DNA of 64,000 bases from Cavia porcellus. Lineage: Eukaryota; Chordata; Mammalia; Rodentia; Caviidae. Below, piece after piece: positions 40,810-54,400 of the stretch (within the stretch, counting starts at the first letter, position 1; each line of letters opens with the position of its first letter). The notes under the pieces are model-generated. The model had not been told where the DNA came from. It was given only the letters and a program-made list of their open reading frames with translations, and searched no databases. The stretch lies in assembly GCF_034190915.1 (NCBI RefSeq), contig NW_026947501.1, positions 2,976,001 through 3,040,000 of the forward strand, written 5' to 3'. Position numbers and translations under genes: made by a program.

Positions 40810-43800
40810 TTTCTGAAAAACATCGCGGTGTGGTGCGCATTGTAAGGGTTTCTAACAGGCCATTCACTAGTAGGAGTGAGAAATACATCATGATGTGTTG
40901 TGAATCCGAGGGCCAGAATCAGCCCAGACAGTGAGTGGCCACGTAGAATGGAGAAAAGCAGAATGGGGAGGTCAGGATGGGGAGGTCAGGAAACATGCAG
41001 TGGCAATGTATGATAGGTTTCTGAAAAACATCGCGGGGTAGTGCACATTGTAAGGGTTTCTCACAGTCCATTCACTAGTAGGAGTGAGAAAAACATCACG
41101 GGGTGGTTTGAATCAGAGGGCCTTAATTAGGATAGGCAGTGAGTGGCAATGTAGGAATGGAGAAAACGCCAGAGGGTGGTCAGGATGGGGAGGTCAGGAA
41201 ACATGAGGGGGCAATGTAGGATAGGTTTCTGATAAACATCGCGGGATGGTGCGCATTGTAAGGGTTTCTAACAGGCAATTCACTAGTACGAGTGAGAACA
41301 ACAGCACGGGATGGTGTGAATGAGGGCTTAAATTAGGATACTCAGTGAGTGGTAATGTAGGAAGGAGAAAATCACCACTTGACGGTCAGCATGGGGAGGT
41401 CAGGAAACATGAAGTGCAATGTAGGATAGATTTCTGAAAAACATCGCGGAGTGATGCGCATTGTAAGTGTTTGTAACAAGCCATTCACTAGTAGGAGTGA
41501 AAGCAACAGCATGGGGTGGTGTGAATCAGAGGACCTGAATTAGGATACGCAGTGAGTGGCAATAAAAATTAGAGAAAAGCACCACGGGGTGGGCAACATG
41601 GGGATGTCAGGAAACATGCAGTGGCAATGTAGGATAGGTTTCTGAAAAACATCACAGGGTGGTGCACATTATAAGCGTTTCTAACAAGCATTCACAAGTA
41701 GGAGTGAGAAAAACATCATGGGGTGGTGTGAATCGGAGGGCCAGAATTAGGATAGGCAGTGAATGGCAATGTAGGATGGAGAAGAGAACCACGGGTTTGT
41801 CAGCATGGGGAGGTAATGAAACGTGCAGTGGAAATGTAGGATAGGTTTGTGAAAAACATCGTGGGGTGGTGAGCATTGTAAGGTTTGCTATCAGGCCATT
41901 CACTAGTAGGAGTGAGAAAAACATCACGGGCTGGTGTGAATCGGAGGGCCTGAATTCGGAAAGGCAGTGAGTGGCGATGTAGGACGGAGTAAAGCACCAC
42001 AGGGTGGTCAGCATGGGGAGGTCAGGACAGAAACAGTGGCAATGTAGGATAGATTTCTGATTAACATCGCAGGGTGGTGCGCATTGTAAGGGTTTCTAAC
42101 AGGCCATTAACTAGTAGGAGTGAGAAATACATCATGATGTGGTGTGAATCCAAGGACCTGAATCAGCATAGACAGTGAGTGGCAATGTAGAATGGAGAAA
42201 AGCACAACGGGGTGGTCAGCATGGGGAGGTCAGGAAACTTGCAGTGTCAATGTAGGATAGGTTTCTGAAAAACATCACGGGGTGGTGTGAATGAGGGCCT
42301 AAATTAGGATACACAGTGAGTGGCAATGTAGGAAGGAGAAAATCACCACTTGATGGTCAGCATGGGTAGGTCAGGAAACAGGAAGTGCAATGTAGGATAG
42401 GTTTCTGAAAACCATCGCAGAGTGGTGCGCATTGTAAGGGTTTGTAACAGTCCATTCACTAGTAGGAGTGAGAGCAACAGCACGGGGTGGTGTGAATTGG
42501 AGGGCGTGAATTAGGATATGCAGTGAGTGGCAATGAAGAATAGAGAAAAGCTCCACGGGGTGGGCAACATGGGGAGGTCAGGAAACATGCAGTGGCAATG
42601 TAGAATAAGTTTCTGAAAAACATCACGGGGTGGTGCGCATTATACGCGTTTCTAACAAGCAATTCACAAGTAGGACTGAGAAAAACATCACGAGGTGGTG
42701 TGATTCGGAGGGCCTGAATCAGGATAGGCAGTGAGTGGCAATGTAGGATGTAGAAAAGCACCACGGGGTGGTCAGCATGGAGAGATCAGGAAACATGCAG
42801 TGGCAATGTAGGATAGGTCTCTGAAAAGCATCGCGGGTTGCTGCACATTGTATGGGTTTGTAAAAGGCCATTCACAACTAGGAGTGAAAACAACCTCACG
42901 ATGTGGTGTGAATTGGAGGGCCTGAATCAGTATAGGCAGTGAGTGGCAATGTAAAATAGATAAAAGCACCAAGGGGTGGTCAACATTGGGAGGTCAAGAA
43001 ACATGCAGTGGCAATGTAGAATAGCTTTCAAAAACATCGCGGGGAGGTGTGCGTTGTAAGGGTTTCTAACAGGCCGATCACTAGTAGGAGTGACAAAAAA
43101 ATCAAGGGGTGGTGTGAATCAGAGGGCATGAATTCGGATAGGCAGGGAGTGGCAATGTTGGAAGGAGAAAAACACCATGGGGTGGTCAGCATGGGGATGT
43201 AATGAAACAGGCAGTGGCAATTTAGGATAGGTTTCAGATAAACATCGCAGGGTGGTGCACATTGTAATGGTTTCTAACAGGCCATTCACTAGTAGGAGTG
43301 AGAACAACATCAAGAGGTGCTGTGAATCGGAGGGCCTGAATTAGAATAGGCAGTGAGTGGCAATGTACTTTGGAGAAAAGCACCATGGGGTTGTCAGCAT
43401 GGGGAGTTCAGGAAACATGCAGTGGCAATGTTGGATAGATTTCTGCAAAACATCGCGGGGTGGTGCGCATTATAAGTGTTTCTATCAGGCCTTTTACTAG
43501 TAGAATTGAGAAAACATCACGGGGTGTTGTGAATCGGAAAGCCTGAATCAGGATAGGCAGTGAGTGGCAATGTAGGATGGAGAAAAGCACCACGGGGCGG
43601 TCAGCATGGGGATGTCAGGAAACATGCAGTGGCAATGTAGGATAGGTTTGTGAAAAACATCGTGGGGTGGTGCGCATTGTAAGGGTTTGTAACAGGCCAT
43701 TCACTAGTAGGAGTGAGAACAACAGCACGAGTTGGTGTGAATCGGATGACCTGAATTAGGATAGGAAGTGAGTGGGAATGGAGAATGGAGAAAAGCACCA

Positions 43801-46139
43801 CGGGGTGGGCAACATGGGGAGGTCAGGAAACATGCAGTGGCAATGTACGATAGGTTTCTGAAAAACATCACGGGGTGGTGTCATTGTAAGCGTTTCTAAC
43901 AAGCCACTCACAAGTGGGAGTGAGAAAAACATCACGGCGTGGTGTGAATCGGCAGGCCTGAATCAGGATAGGGAGTGAGTGTCAATGTAGGATGGAGAAA
44001 AGCACCATAGGGTGGTCAGCATTGGGAGGTAAGGAAACATGCACTGGCAATGTAGGAGAGGTTTCTGACAAACATCGCAGGTTGGTGCGCATTGTAATGG
44101 TTTCTAACAGGCCATTCAATAGTAGGAGTGAAAAAAAACATCACGGGGTGGTGTGAATCGTAGGGCCTGAATTAGAATAGGCAGTGAGTGGCAATGTACT
44201 TTGGAGAAAAGCACCATGGGGTTGTCAGCATGGGGAGTTCAGGAAACATGCAGTGGCAATGTTGGATAGATTTCTGCAAAACATCGCGGGGTGGTGAACA
44301 TTGTAAGGGTTTCTAACAGGCCATTCACTAGTAGGAGTGAGAAATACATCATGATGTGTTGTGGATCCGAGGGCCTGAATCAGCCCAGACAGTGAGTGGC
44401 CATGTAGAATGGAGAAAAGCAGAATGGGGAGGTCAGGATGGGGAGGTCAGGAAACATGCAGTGGCAATGTATGATAGGTTTCTGAAAAACATCGCGGGGT
44501 AGTGCGCATTGTAAGGGTTTCTCACAGTCCATTCACTAGTAGGAGTGAGAAAAACATCACGGGGTGGTGTGAATCGGAGGTCCTAAATTAGGTCAGGCAG
44601 TGAGTGGCATTTTAGGATGGAGAAAAGCACCACGGGGTGGTCAGCATGGGGAGGTCAGGAAACATGCAGTGGCAATGTAGGATAGGTTTTGAAAATCATT
44701 GCAGGGCGTTGCGCATTGTAAGGGTTTCTAACATGGCATTCAATAGTAGGAGTGAGAAAAACATCACGGGGTGGTGTGAATCGGAGGGCCAGAATCAGTA
44801 AAGGCATTGAGTCACAATGTAGGATGGAGAAATGCACCACGGGTTTGTCAGCATGGGGAGGTAATGAAACATGCCGTGGCAATGTATGATAGGTTTCTGA
44901 AAATCATCGCGGGGTGGTGCGCATTGTAAGGATTTCTAACAGGCCATTCACTAGTAGGAGTGAAAAACACATCATGATGTGGTGTGAATCCGAGGGCATG
45001 AATCAGCATAGAGAGTGAGTGGCAATGTAGAATGGAGAAAAGCACAAAGGGGTGGTCAGGATGGGGAGGTCAGGAAACAGGCATTGGCAATGTATGATAG
45101 GTTTCTGGAAAACATTGCGGGGTGGTGCGCATTGTAACTGTTTCTAACAGGCCATTCACTAGTAGGAGTTCTGAAAAATTTCACGGGGTGATGTGAATAG
45201 GAGGTCCTGAATTAGGTTAGGCAGTGACTGGGAATGTAGGATGGAGAAAAGCACCACGGGAGGTCATCATGAGGAGGTCAGGAAACATGCATTGGCAATG
45301 TAGGATAGGTTTTGAAAATCATCGTGGGGTGGTCCGCATTGTAAGGGTTTCTAACAGGGCATTCCATAGTAGGAGTGAGAAAAACATCACGGGGTGGTGT
45401 GAATCGGAGGGCCTGAATCAGTGTAGGCAGTGAGTGGCAATGTAGGTCGGAGAAAAGCACCACAGGGTGGTAAGCAGGGTGAGGTCAGGAACATGCAGTG
45501 GCAATGAAGGATAGGTTTCTGATAAACATCACGGGGTGGTGCACATTGTAAGGGTTTCTAACAGGTCATTCACTAGCAGGAGTGAGAAAAACATCACGGG
45601 GTGCTGTGAATCGGATGGCCTGAATCAGGATAGGCAGTGAGTGGCAATGTAGGATGTAGAAAAGCACCATGGGGAGGTCAGCATCGAGAGTTCAGGAAAC
45701 ATGCAGTGGCAATGTAGGATAGGTTTGTGAAAAACATTGTGGGGTGGTGCGTATTGTAAGGGTTTCTAACAGGCCATTCTCTAGTATGAGTGAGAAATAC
45801 ATCATGATGTGGTGTGAATCCGAGGGCCTGAATCAGCATAGACAGTGAGTGGCAATGTAGAATGGAGAACAGCACAATGGGGTGGTCAGGATGGGGAGGT
45901 CAGGAAACATGCAGTGGCAATGTAGGATAGGTTTATGAAAAACATCGCGGGGTGGTGATCATTGTAAGGTTTTCTATCAGGCCATTCACTAGTAGGAGTG
46001 AGAAAAACATCACGGGGTGGTGTGAATCGGAGGGCCTGAATCAGGATAGGCAGTGAGTGGCAATGTAGGATGTAGAAAAGCACCATGGGGAGGTCAGCAT
46101 GGAGAGTTCCGGAAACATGCAGTGGCAATGTAGGATAGT
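40810..46139 (+). repeat. 5330-bp higher-order repeat, copy 1
   Basis: First of three tandem copies, matched base for base by 46140-51469 at an offset of exactly 5330 bp at every anchor checked. About ten differences were noticed by eye, for example near 41037, 41117, 41690, 42148, 42852, 42961, 45272 and 45364. The unit holds 26 A subunits and 25 B subunits, so it is 25 and two-thirds monomers: 26 x 208 less 65 for the missing B, less about 13 small deletions. The left edge is set where 40801-40810 stops matching 46131-46140. The phase of the unit is otherwise arbitrary. Confidence 0.94.
42197..42337 (+). repeat. B-less monomer in HOR copy 1
   Basis: A (42197-42266) joins C (42267-42337) at the shared GAAAAACATC opening, with B absent. 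The C variant has GAATGAGGGCCTAAATTAGG and ACACAGTGAG. Counting from the left edge of the unit, it is the seventh of the 26 A-containing monomers. Confidence 0.92.
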
Positions 46140-49100
46140 TTTCTGAAAAACATCGCGGTGTGGTGCGCATTGTAAGGGTTTCTAACAGGCCATTCACTAG
46201 TAGGAGTGAGAAATACATCATGATGTGTTGTGAATCCGAGGGCCAGAATCAGCCCAGACAGTGAGTGGCCACGTAGAATGGAGAAAAGCAGAATGGGGAG
46301 GTCAGGATGGGGAGGTCAGGAAACATGCAGTGGCAATGTATGATAGGTTTCTGAAAAACATCGCGGGTTAGTGCACATTGTAAGGGTTTCTCACAGTCCA
46401 TTCACTAGTAGGAGTGAGAAAAACATCACGGGGTGGTGTGAATCAGAGGGCCTTAATTAGGATAGGCAGTGAGTGGCAATGTAGGAATGGAGAAAACGCC
46501 AGAGGGTGGTCAGGATGGGGAGGTCAGGAAACATGAGGGGGCAATGTAGGATAGGTTTCTGATAAACATCGCGGGATGGTGCGCATTGTAAGGGTTTCTA
46601 ACAGGCAATTCACTAGTACGAGTGAGAACAACAGCACGGGATGGTGTGAATGAGGGCTTAAATTAGGATACTCAGTGAGTGGTAATGTAGGAAGGAGAAA
46701 ATCACCACTTGACGGTCAGCATGGGGAGGTCAGGAAACATGAAGTGCAATGTAGGATAGATTTCTGAAAAACATCGCGGAGTGATGCGCATTGTAAGTGT
46801 TTGTAACAAGCCATTCACTAGTAGGAGTGAAAGCAACAGCATGGGGTGGTGTGAATCAGAGGACCTGAATTAGGATACGCAGTGAGTGGCAATAAAAATT
46901 AGAGAAAAGCACCACGGGGTGGGCAACATGGGGATGTCAGGAAACATGCAGTGGCAATGTAGGATAGGTTTCTGAAAAACATCACAGGGTGGTGCACATT
47001 ATAAGCGTTTCTAACAAGCATTCACAAGTAGGAGTGAGAAAAACATCACGGGGTGGTGTGAATCGGAGGGCCAGAATTAGGATAGGCAGTGAATGGCAAT
47101 GTAGGATGGAGAAGAGAACCACGGGTTTGTCAGCATGGGGAGGTAATGAAACGTGCAGTGGAAATGTAGGATAGGTTTGTGAAAAACATCGTGGGGTGAT
47201 GAGCATTGTAAGGTTTGCTATCAGGCCATTCACTAGTAGGAGTGAGAAAAACATCACGGGCTGGTGTGAATCGGAGGGCCTGAATTCGGAAAGGCAGTGA
47301 GTGGCGATGTAGGACGGAGTAAAGCACCACAGGGTGGTCAGCATGGGGAGGTCAGGACAGAAACAGTGGCAATGTAGGATAGATTTCTGATTAACATCGC
47401 AGGGTGGTGCGCATTGTAAGGGTTTCTAACAGGCCATTAACTAGTAGGAGTGAGAAATACATCATGATGTGGTGTGAATCCGAGGACCTGAATCAGCATA
47501 GACAGTGAGTGGCAATGTAGAATGGAGAAAAGCACAACGGGGTGGTCAGCATGGGGAGGTCAGGAAACTTGCAGTGTCAATGTAGGATAGGTTTCTGAAA
47601 AACATCACGGGGTGGTGTGAATGAGGGCCTAAATTAGGATACACAGTGAGTGGCAATGTAGGAAGGAGAAAATCACCACTTGATGGTCAGCATGGGTAGG
47701 TCAGGAAACAGGAAGTGCAATGTAGGATAGGTTTCTGAAAACCATCGCAGAGTGGTGCGCATTGTAAGGGTTTGTAACAGTCCATTCACTAGTAGGAGTG
47801 AGAGCAACAGCACGGGGTGGTGTGAATTGGAGGGCGTGAATTAGGATATGCAGTGAGTGGCAATGAAGAATAGAGAAAAGCTCCACGGGGTGGGCAACAT
47901 GGGGAGGTCAGGAAACATGCAGTGGCAATGTAGAATAAGTTTCTGAAAAACATCACGGGGTGGTGCGCATTATACGCGTTTCTAACAAGCAATTCACAAG
48001 TAGGACTGAGAAAAACATCACGAGGTGGTGTGATTCGGAGGGCCTGAATCAGGATAGGCAGTGAGTGGCAATGTAGGATGTAGAAAAGCACCACGGGGTG
48101 GTCAGCATGGAGAGATCAGGAAACATGCAGTGGCAATGTAGGATAGGTCTCTGAAAAGCATCGCGGGTTGCTGCACATTGTAAGGGTTTGTAAAAGGCCA
48201 TTCACAACTAGGAGTGAAAACAACCTCACGATGTGGTGTGAATTGGAGGGCCTGAATCAGTATAGGCAGTGAGTGGCAATGTAAAATAGAAAAAAGCACC
48301 AAGGGGTGGTCAACATTGGGAGGTCAAGAAACATGCAGTGGCAATGTAGAATAGCTTTCAAAAACATCGCGGGGAGGTGTGCGTTGTAAGGGTTTCTAAC
48401 AGGCCGATCACTAGTAGGAGTGACAAAAAAATCAAGGGGTGGTGTGAATCAGAGGGCATGAATTCGGATAGGCAGGGAGTGGCAATGTTGGAAGGAGAAA
48501 AACACCATGGGGTGGTCAGCATGGGGATGTAATGAAACAGGCAGTGGCAATTTAGGATAGGTTTCAGATAAACATCGCAGGGTGGTGCACATTGTAATGG
48601 TTTCTAACAGGCCATTCACTAGTAGGAGTGAGAACAACATCAAGAGGTGCTGTGAATCGGAGGGCCTGAATTAGAATAGGCAGTGAGTGGCAATGTACTT
48701 TGGAGAAAAGCACCATGGGGTTGTCAGCATGGGGAGTTCAGGAAACATGCAGTGGCAATGTTGGATAGATTTCTGCAAAACATCGCGGGGTGGTGCGCAT
48801 TATAAGTGTTTCTATCAGGCCTTTTACTAGTAGAATTGAGAAAACATCACGGGGTGTTGTGAATCGGAAAGCCTGAATCAGGATAGGCAGTGAGTGGCAA
48901 TGTAGGATGGAGAAAAGCACCACGGGGCGGTCAGCATGGGGATGTCAGGAAACATGCAGTGGCAATGTAGGATAGGTTTGTGAAAAACATCGTGGGGTGG
49001 TGCGCATTGTAAGGGTTTGTAACAGGCCATTCACTAGTAGGAGTGAGAACAACAGCACGAGTTGGTGTGAATCGGATGACCTGAATTAGGATAGGAAGTG

Positions 49101-51469
49101 AGTGGGAATGGAGAATGGAGAAAAGCACCACGGGGTGGGCAACATGGGGAGGTCAGGAAACATGCAGTGGCAATGTACGATAGGTTTCTGAAAAACATCA
49201 CGGGGTGGTGTCATTGTAAGCGTTTCTAACAAGCCACTCACAAGTGGGAGTGAGAAAAACATCACGGCGTGGTGTGAATCGGCAGGCCTGAATCAGGATA
49301 GGGAGTGAGTGTCAATGTAGGATGGAGAAAAGCACCATAGGGTGGTCAGCATTGGGAGGTAAGGAAACATGCACTGGCAATGTAGGAGAGGTTTCTGACA
49401 AACATCGCAGGTTGGTGCGCATTGTAATGGTTTCTAACAGGCCATTCAATAGTAGGAGTGAAAAAAAACATCACGGGGTGGTGTGAATCGTAGGGCCTGA
49501 ATTAGAATAGGCAGTGAGTGGCAATGTACTTTGGAGAAAAGCACCATGGGGTTGTCAGCATGGGGAGTTCAGGAAACATGCAGTGGCAATGTTGGATAGA
49601 TTTCTGCAAAACATCGCGGGGTGGTGAACATTGTAAGGGTTTCTAACAGGCCATTCACTAGTAGGAGTGAGAAATACATCATGATGTGTTGTGGATCCGA
49701 GGGCCTGAATCAGCCCAGACAGTGAGTGGCCATGTAGAATGGAGAAAAGCAGAATGGGGAGGTCAGGATGGGGAGGTCAGGAAACATGCAGTGGCAATGT
49801 ATGATAGGTTTCTGAAAAACATCGCGGGGTAGTGCGCATTGTAAGGGTTTCTCACAGTCCATTCACTAGTAGGAGTGAGAAAAACATCACGGGGTGGTGT
49901 GAATCGGAGGTCCTAAATTAGGTCAGGCAGTGAGTGGCATTTTAGGATGGAGAAAAGCACCACGGGGTGGTCAGCATGGGGAGGTCAGGAAACATGCAGT
50001 GGCAATGTAGGATAGGTTTTGAAAATCATTGCAGGGCGTTGCGCATTGTAAGGGTTTCTAACATGGCATTCAATAGTAGGAGTGAGAAAAACATCACGGG
50101 GTGGTGTGAATCGGAGGGCCAGAATCAGTAAAGGCATTGAGTCACAATGTAGGATGGAGAAATGCACCACGGGTTTGTCAGCATGGGGAGGTAATGAAAC
50201 ATGCCGTGGCAATGTATGATAGGTTTCTGAAAATCATCGCGGGGTGGTGCGCATTGTAAGGATTTCTAACAGGCCATTCACTAGTAGGAGTGAAAAACAC
50301 ATCATGATGTGGTGTGAATCCGAGGGCATGAATCAGCATAGAGAGTGAGTGGCAATGTAGAATGGAGAAAAGCACAAAGGGGTGGTCAGGATGGGGAGGT
50401 CAGGAAACAGGCATTGGCAATGTATGATAGGTTTCTGGAAAACATTGCGGGGTGGTGCGCATTGTAACTGTTTCTAACAGGCCATTCACTAGTAGGAGTT
50501 CTGAAAAATTTCACGGGGTGATGTGAATAGGAGGTCCTGAATTAGGTTAGGCAGTGACTGGGAATGTAGGATGGAGAAAAGCACCACGGGAGGTCATCAT
50601 GGGGAGGTCAGGAAACATGCATTGGCAATGTAGGATAGGTTTTGAAAATCATCGTGGGGTGGTCCGCATTGTAAGGGTTTCTAACAGGGCATTCACTAGT
50701 AGGAGTGAGAAAAACATCACGGGGTGGTGTGAATCGGAGGGCCTGAATCAGTGTAGGCAGTGAGTGGCAATGTAGGTCGGAGAAAAGCACCACAGGGTGG
50801 TAAGCAGGGTGAGGTCAGGAACATGCAGTGGCAATGAAGGATAGGTTTCTGATAAACATCACGGGGTGGTGCACATTGTAAGGGTTTCTAACAGGTCATT
50901 CACTAGCAGGAGTGAGAAAAACATCACGGGGTGCTGTGAATCGGATGGCCTGAATCAGGATAGGCAGTGAGTGGCAATGTAGGATGTAGAAAAGCACCAT
51001 GGGGAGGTCAGCATCGAGAGTTCAGGAAACATGCAGTGGCAATGTAGGATAGGTTTGTGAAAAACATTGTGGGGTGGTGCGTATTGTAAGGGTTTCTAAC
51101 AGGCCATTCTCTAGTATGAGTGAGAAATACATCATGATGTGGTGTGAATCCGAGGGCCTGAATCAGCATAGACAGTGAGTGGCAATGTAGAATGGAGAAC
51201 AGCACAATGGGGTGGTCAGGATGGGGAGGTCAGGAAACATGCAGTGGCAATGTAGGATAGGTTTATGAAAAACATCGCGGGGTGGTGATCATTGTAAGGT
51301 TTTCTATCAGGCCATTCACTAGTAGGAGTGAGAAAAACATCACGGGGTGGTGTGAATCGGAGGGCCTGAATCAGGATAGGCAGTGAGTGGCAATGTAGGA
51401 TGTAGAAAAGCACCATGGGGAGGTCAGCATGGAGAGTTCCGGAAACATGCAGTGGCAATGTAGGATAGT
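46140..51469 (+). repeat. 5330-bp higher-order repeat, copy 2
   Basis: Middle copy, almost identical to both neighbours. A subunits were counted one by one and total 26, at about 46290, 46500, 46706, 46912, 47120, 47330, 47540, 47684 and so on to 51420; the 144-bp step from 47540 to 47684 is the B-less monomer. Two internal similarities stand out. The monomer near 46290 resembles that near 49758 (offset 3461 bp). The monomer near 48720 resembles that near 49552 (offset about 832 bp, four monomers). The unit is therefore itself built from earlier duplications. Confidence 0.95.
47527..47667 (+). repeat. B-less monomer in HOR copy 2
   Basis: A (47527-47596) joins C (47597-47667) directly, 141 bp in all, matching 42197-42337 at the 5330-bp offset. 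The following A subunit reads GAAAATCACCACTTGATGG, a variant also found after the B-less monomers at 34878 and 38116. Confidence 0.92.
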
Positions 51470-54400
51470 TTTCTGAAAAACATCGCGGTGTGGTGCGCAT
51501 TGTAAGGGTTTCTAACAGGCCATTCACTAGTAGGAGTGAGAAATACATCATGATGTGTTGTGAATCCGAGGGCCAGAATCAGCCCAGACAGTGAGTGGCC
51601 ACGTAGAATGGAGAAAAGCAGAATGGGGAGGTCAGGATGGGGAGGTCAGGAAACATGCAGTGGCAATGTATGATAGGTTTCTGAAAAACATCGCGGGTTA
51701 GTGCACATTGTAAGGGTTTCTCACAGTCCATTCACTAGTAGGAGTGAGAAAAACATCACGGGGTGGTGTGAATCAGAGGGCCTTAATTAGGATAGGCAGT
51801 GAGTGGCAATGTAGGAATGGAGAAAACGCCAGAGGGTGGTCAGGATGGGGAGGTCAGGAAACATGAGGGGGCAATGTAGGATAGGTTTCTGATAAACATC
51901 GCGGGATGGTGCGCATTGTAAGGGTTTCTAACAGGCAATTCACTAGTACGAGTGAGAACAACAGCACGGGATGGTGTGAATGAGGGCTTAAATTAGGATA
52001 CTCAGTGAGTGGTAATGTAGGAAGGAGAAAATCACCACTTGACGGTCAGCATGGGGAGGTCAGGAAACATGAAGTGCAATGTAGGATAGATTTCTGAAAA
52101 ACATCGCGGAGTGATGCGCATTGTAAGTGTTTGTAACAAGCCATTCACTAGTAGGAGTGAAAGCAACAGCATGGGGTGGTGTGAATCAGAGGACCTGAAT
52201 TAGGATACGCAGTGAGTGGCAATAAAAATTAGAGAAAAGCACCACGGGGTGGGCAACATGGGGATGTCAGGAAACATGCAGTGGCAATGTAGGATAGGTT
52301 TCTGAAAAACATCACAGGGTGGTGCACATTATAAGCGTTTCTAACAAGCATTCACAAGTAGGAGTGAGAAAAACATCACGGGGTGGTGTGAATCGGAGGG
52401 CCAGAATTAGGATAGGCAGTGAATGGCAATGTAGGATGGAGAAGAGAACCACGGGTTTGTCAGCATGGGGAGGTAATGAAACGTGCAGTGGAAATGTAGG
52501 ATAGGTTTGTGAAAAACATCGTGGGGTGATGAGCATTGTAAGGTTTGCTATCAGGCCATTCACTAGTAGGAGTGAGAAAAACATCACGGGCTGGTGTGAA
52601 TCGGAGGGCCTGAATTCGGAAAGGCAGTGAGTGGCGATGTAGGACGGAGTAAAGCACCACAGGGTGGTCAGCATGGGGAGGTCAGGACAGAAACAGTGGC
52701 AATGTAGGATAGATTTCTGATTAACATCGCAGGGTGGTGCGCATTGTAAGGGTTTCTAACAGGCCATTAACTAGTAGGAGTGAGAAATACATCATGATGT
52801 GGTGTGAATCCGAGGACCTGAATCAGCATAGACAGTGAGTGGCAATGTAGAATGGAGAAAAGCACAACGGGGTGGTCAGCATGGGGAGGTCAGGAAACTT
52901 GCAGTGTCAATGTAGGATAGGTTTCTGAAAAACATCACGGGGTGGTGTGAATGAGGGCCTAAATTAGGATACACAGTGAGTGGCAATGTAGGAAGGAGAA
53001 AATCACCACTTGATGGTCAGCATGGGTAGGTCAGGAAACAGGAAGTGCAATGTAGGATAGGTTTCTGAAAACCATCGCAGAGTGGTGCGCATTGTAAGGG
53101 TTTGTAACAGTCCATTCACTAGTAGGAGTGAGAGCAACAGCACGGGGTGGTGTGAATTGGAGGGCGTGAATTAGGATATGCAGTGAGTGGCAATGAAGAA
53201 TAGAGAAAAGCTCCACGGGGTGGGCAACATGGGGAGGTCAGGAAACATGCAGTGGCAATGTAGAATAAGTTTCTGAAAAACATCACGGGGTGGTGCGCAT
53301 TATACGCGTTTCTAACAAGCAATTCACAAGTAGGACTGAGAAAAACATCACGAGGTGGTGTGATTCGGAGGGCCTGAATCAGGATAGGCAGTGAGTGGCA
53401 ATGTAGGATGTAGAAAAGCACCACGGGGTGGTCAGCATGGAGAGATCAGGAAACATGCAGTGGCAATGTAGGATAGGTCTCTGAAAAGCATCGCGGGTTG
53501 CTGCACATTGTAAGGGTTTGTAAAAGGCCATTCACAACTAGGAGTGAAAACAACCTCACGATGTGGTGTGAATTGGAGGGCCTGAATCAGTATAGGCAGT
53601 GAGTGGCAATGTAAAATAGAAAAAAGCACCAAGGGGTGGTCAACATTGGGAGGTCAAGAAACATGCAGTGGCAATGTAGAATAGCTTTCAAAAACATCGC
53701 GGGGAGGTGTGCGTTGTAAGGGTTTCTAACAGGCCGATCACTAGTAGGAGTGACAAAAAAATCAAGGGGTGGTGTGAATCAGAGGGCATGAATTCGGATA
53801 GGCAGGGAGTGGCAATGTTGGAAGGAGAAAAACACCATGGGGTGGTCAGCATGGGGATGTAATGAAACAGGCAGTGGCAATTTAGGATAGGTTTCAGATA
53901 AACATCGCAGGGTGGTGCACATTGTAATGGTTTCTAACAGGCCATTCACTAGTAGGAGTGAGAACAACATCAAGAGGTGCTGTGAATCGGAGGGCCTGAA
54001 TTAGAATAGGCAGTGAGTGGCAATGTACTTTGGAGAAAAGCACCATGGGGTTGTCAGCATGGGGAGTTCAGGAAACATGCAGTGGCAATGTTGGATAGAT
54101 TTCTGCAAAACATCGCGGGGTGGTGCGCATTATAAGTGTTTCTATCAGGCCTTTTACTAGTAGAATTGAGAAAACATCACGGGGTGTTGTGAATCGGAAA
54201 GCCTGAATCAGGATAGGCAGTGAGTGGCAATGTAGGATGGAGAAAAGCACCACGGGGCGGTCAGCATGGGGATGTCAGGAAACATGCAGTGGCAATGTAG
54301 GATAGGTTTGTGAAAAACATCGTGGGGTGGTGCGCATTGTAAGGGTTTGTAACAGGCCATTCACTAGTAGGAGTGAGAACAACAGCACGAGTTGGTGTGA

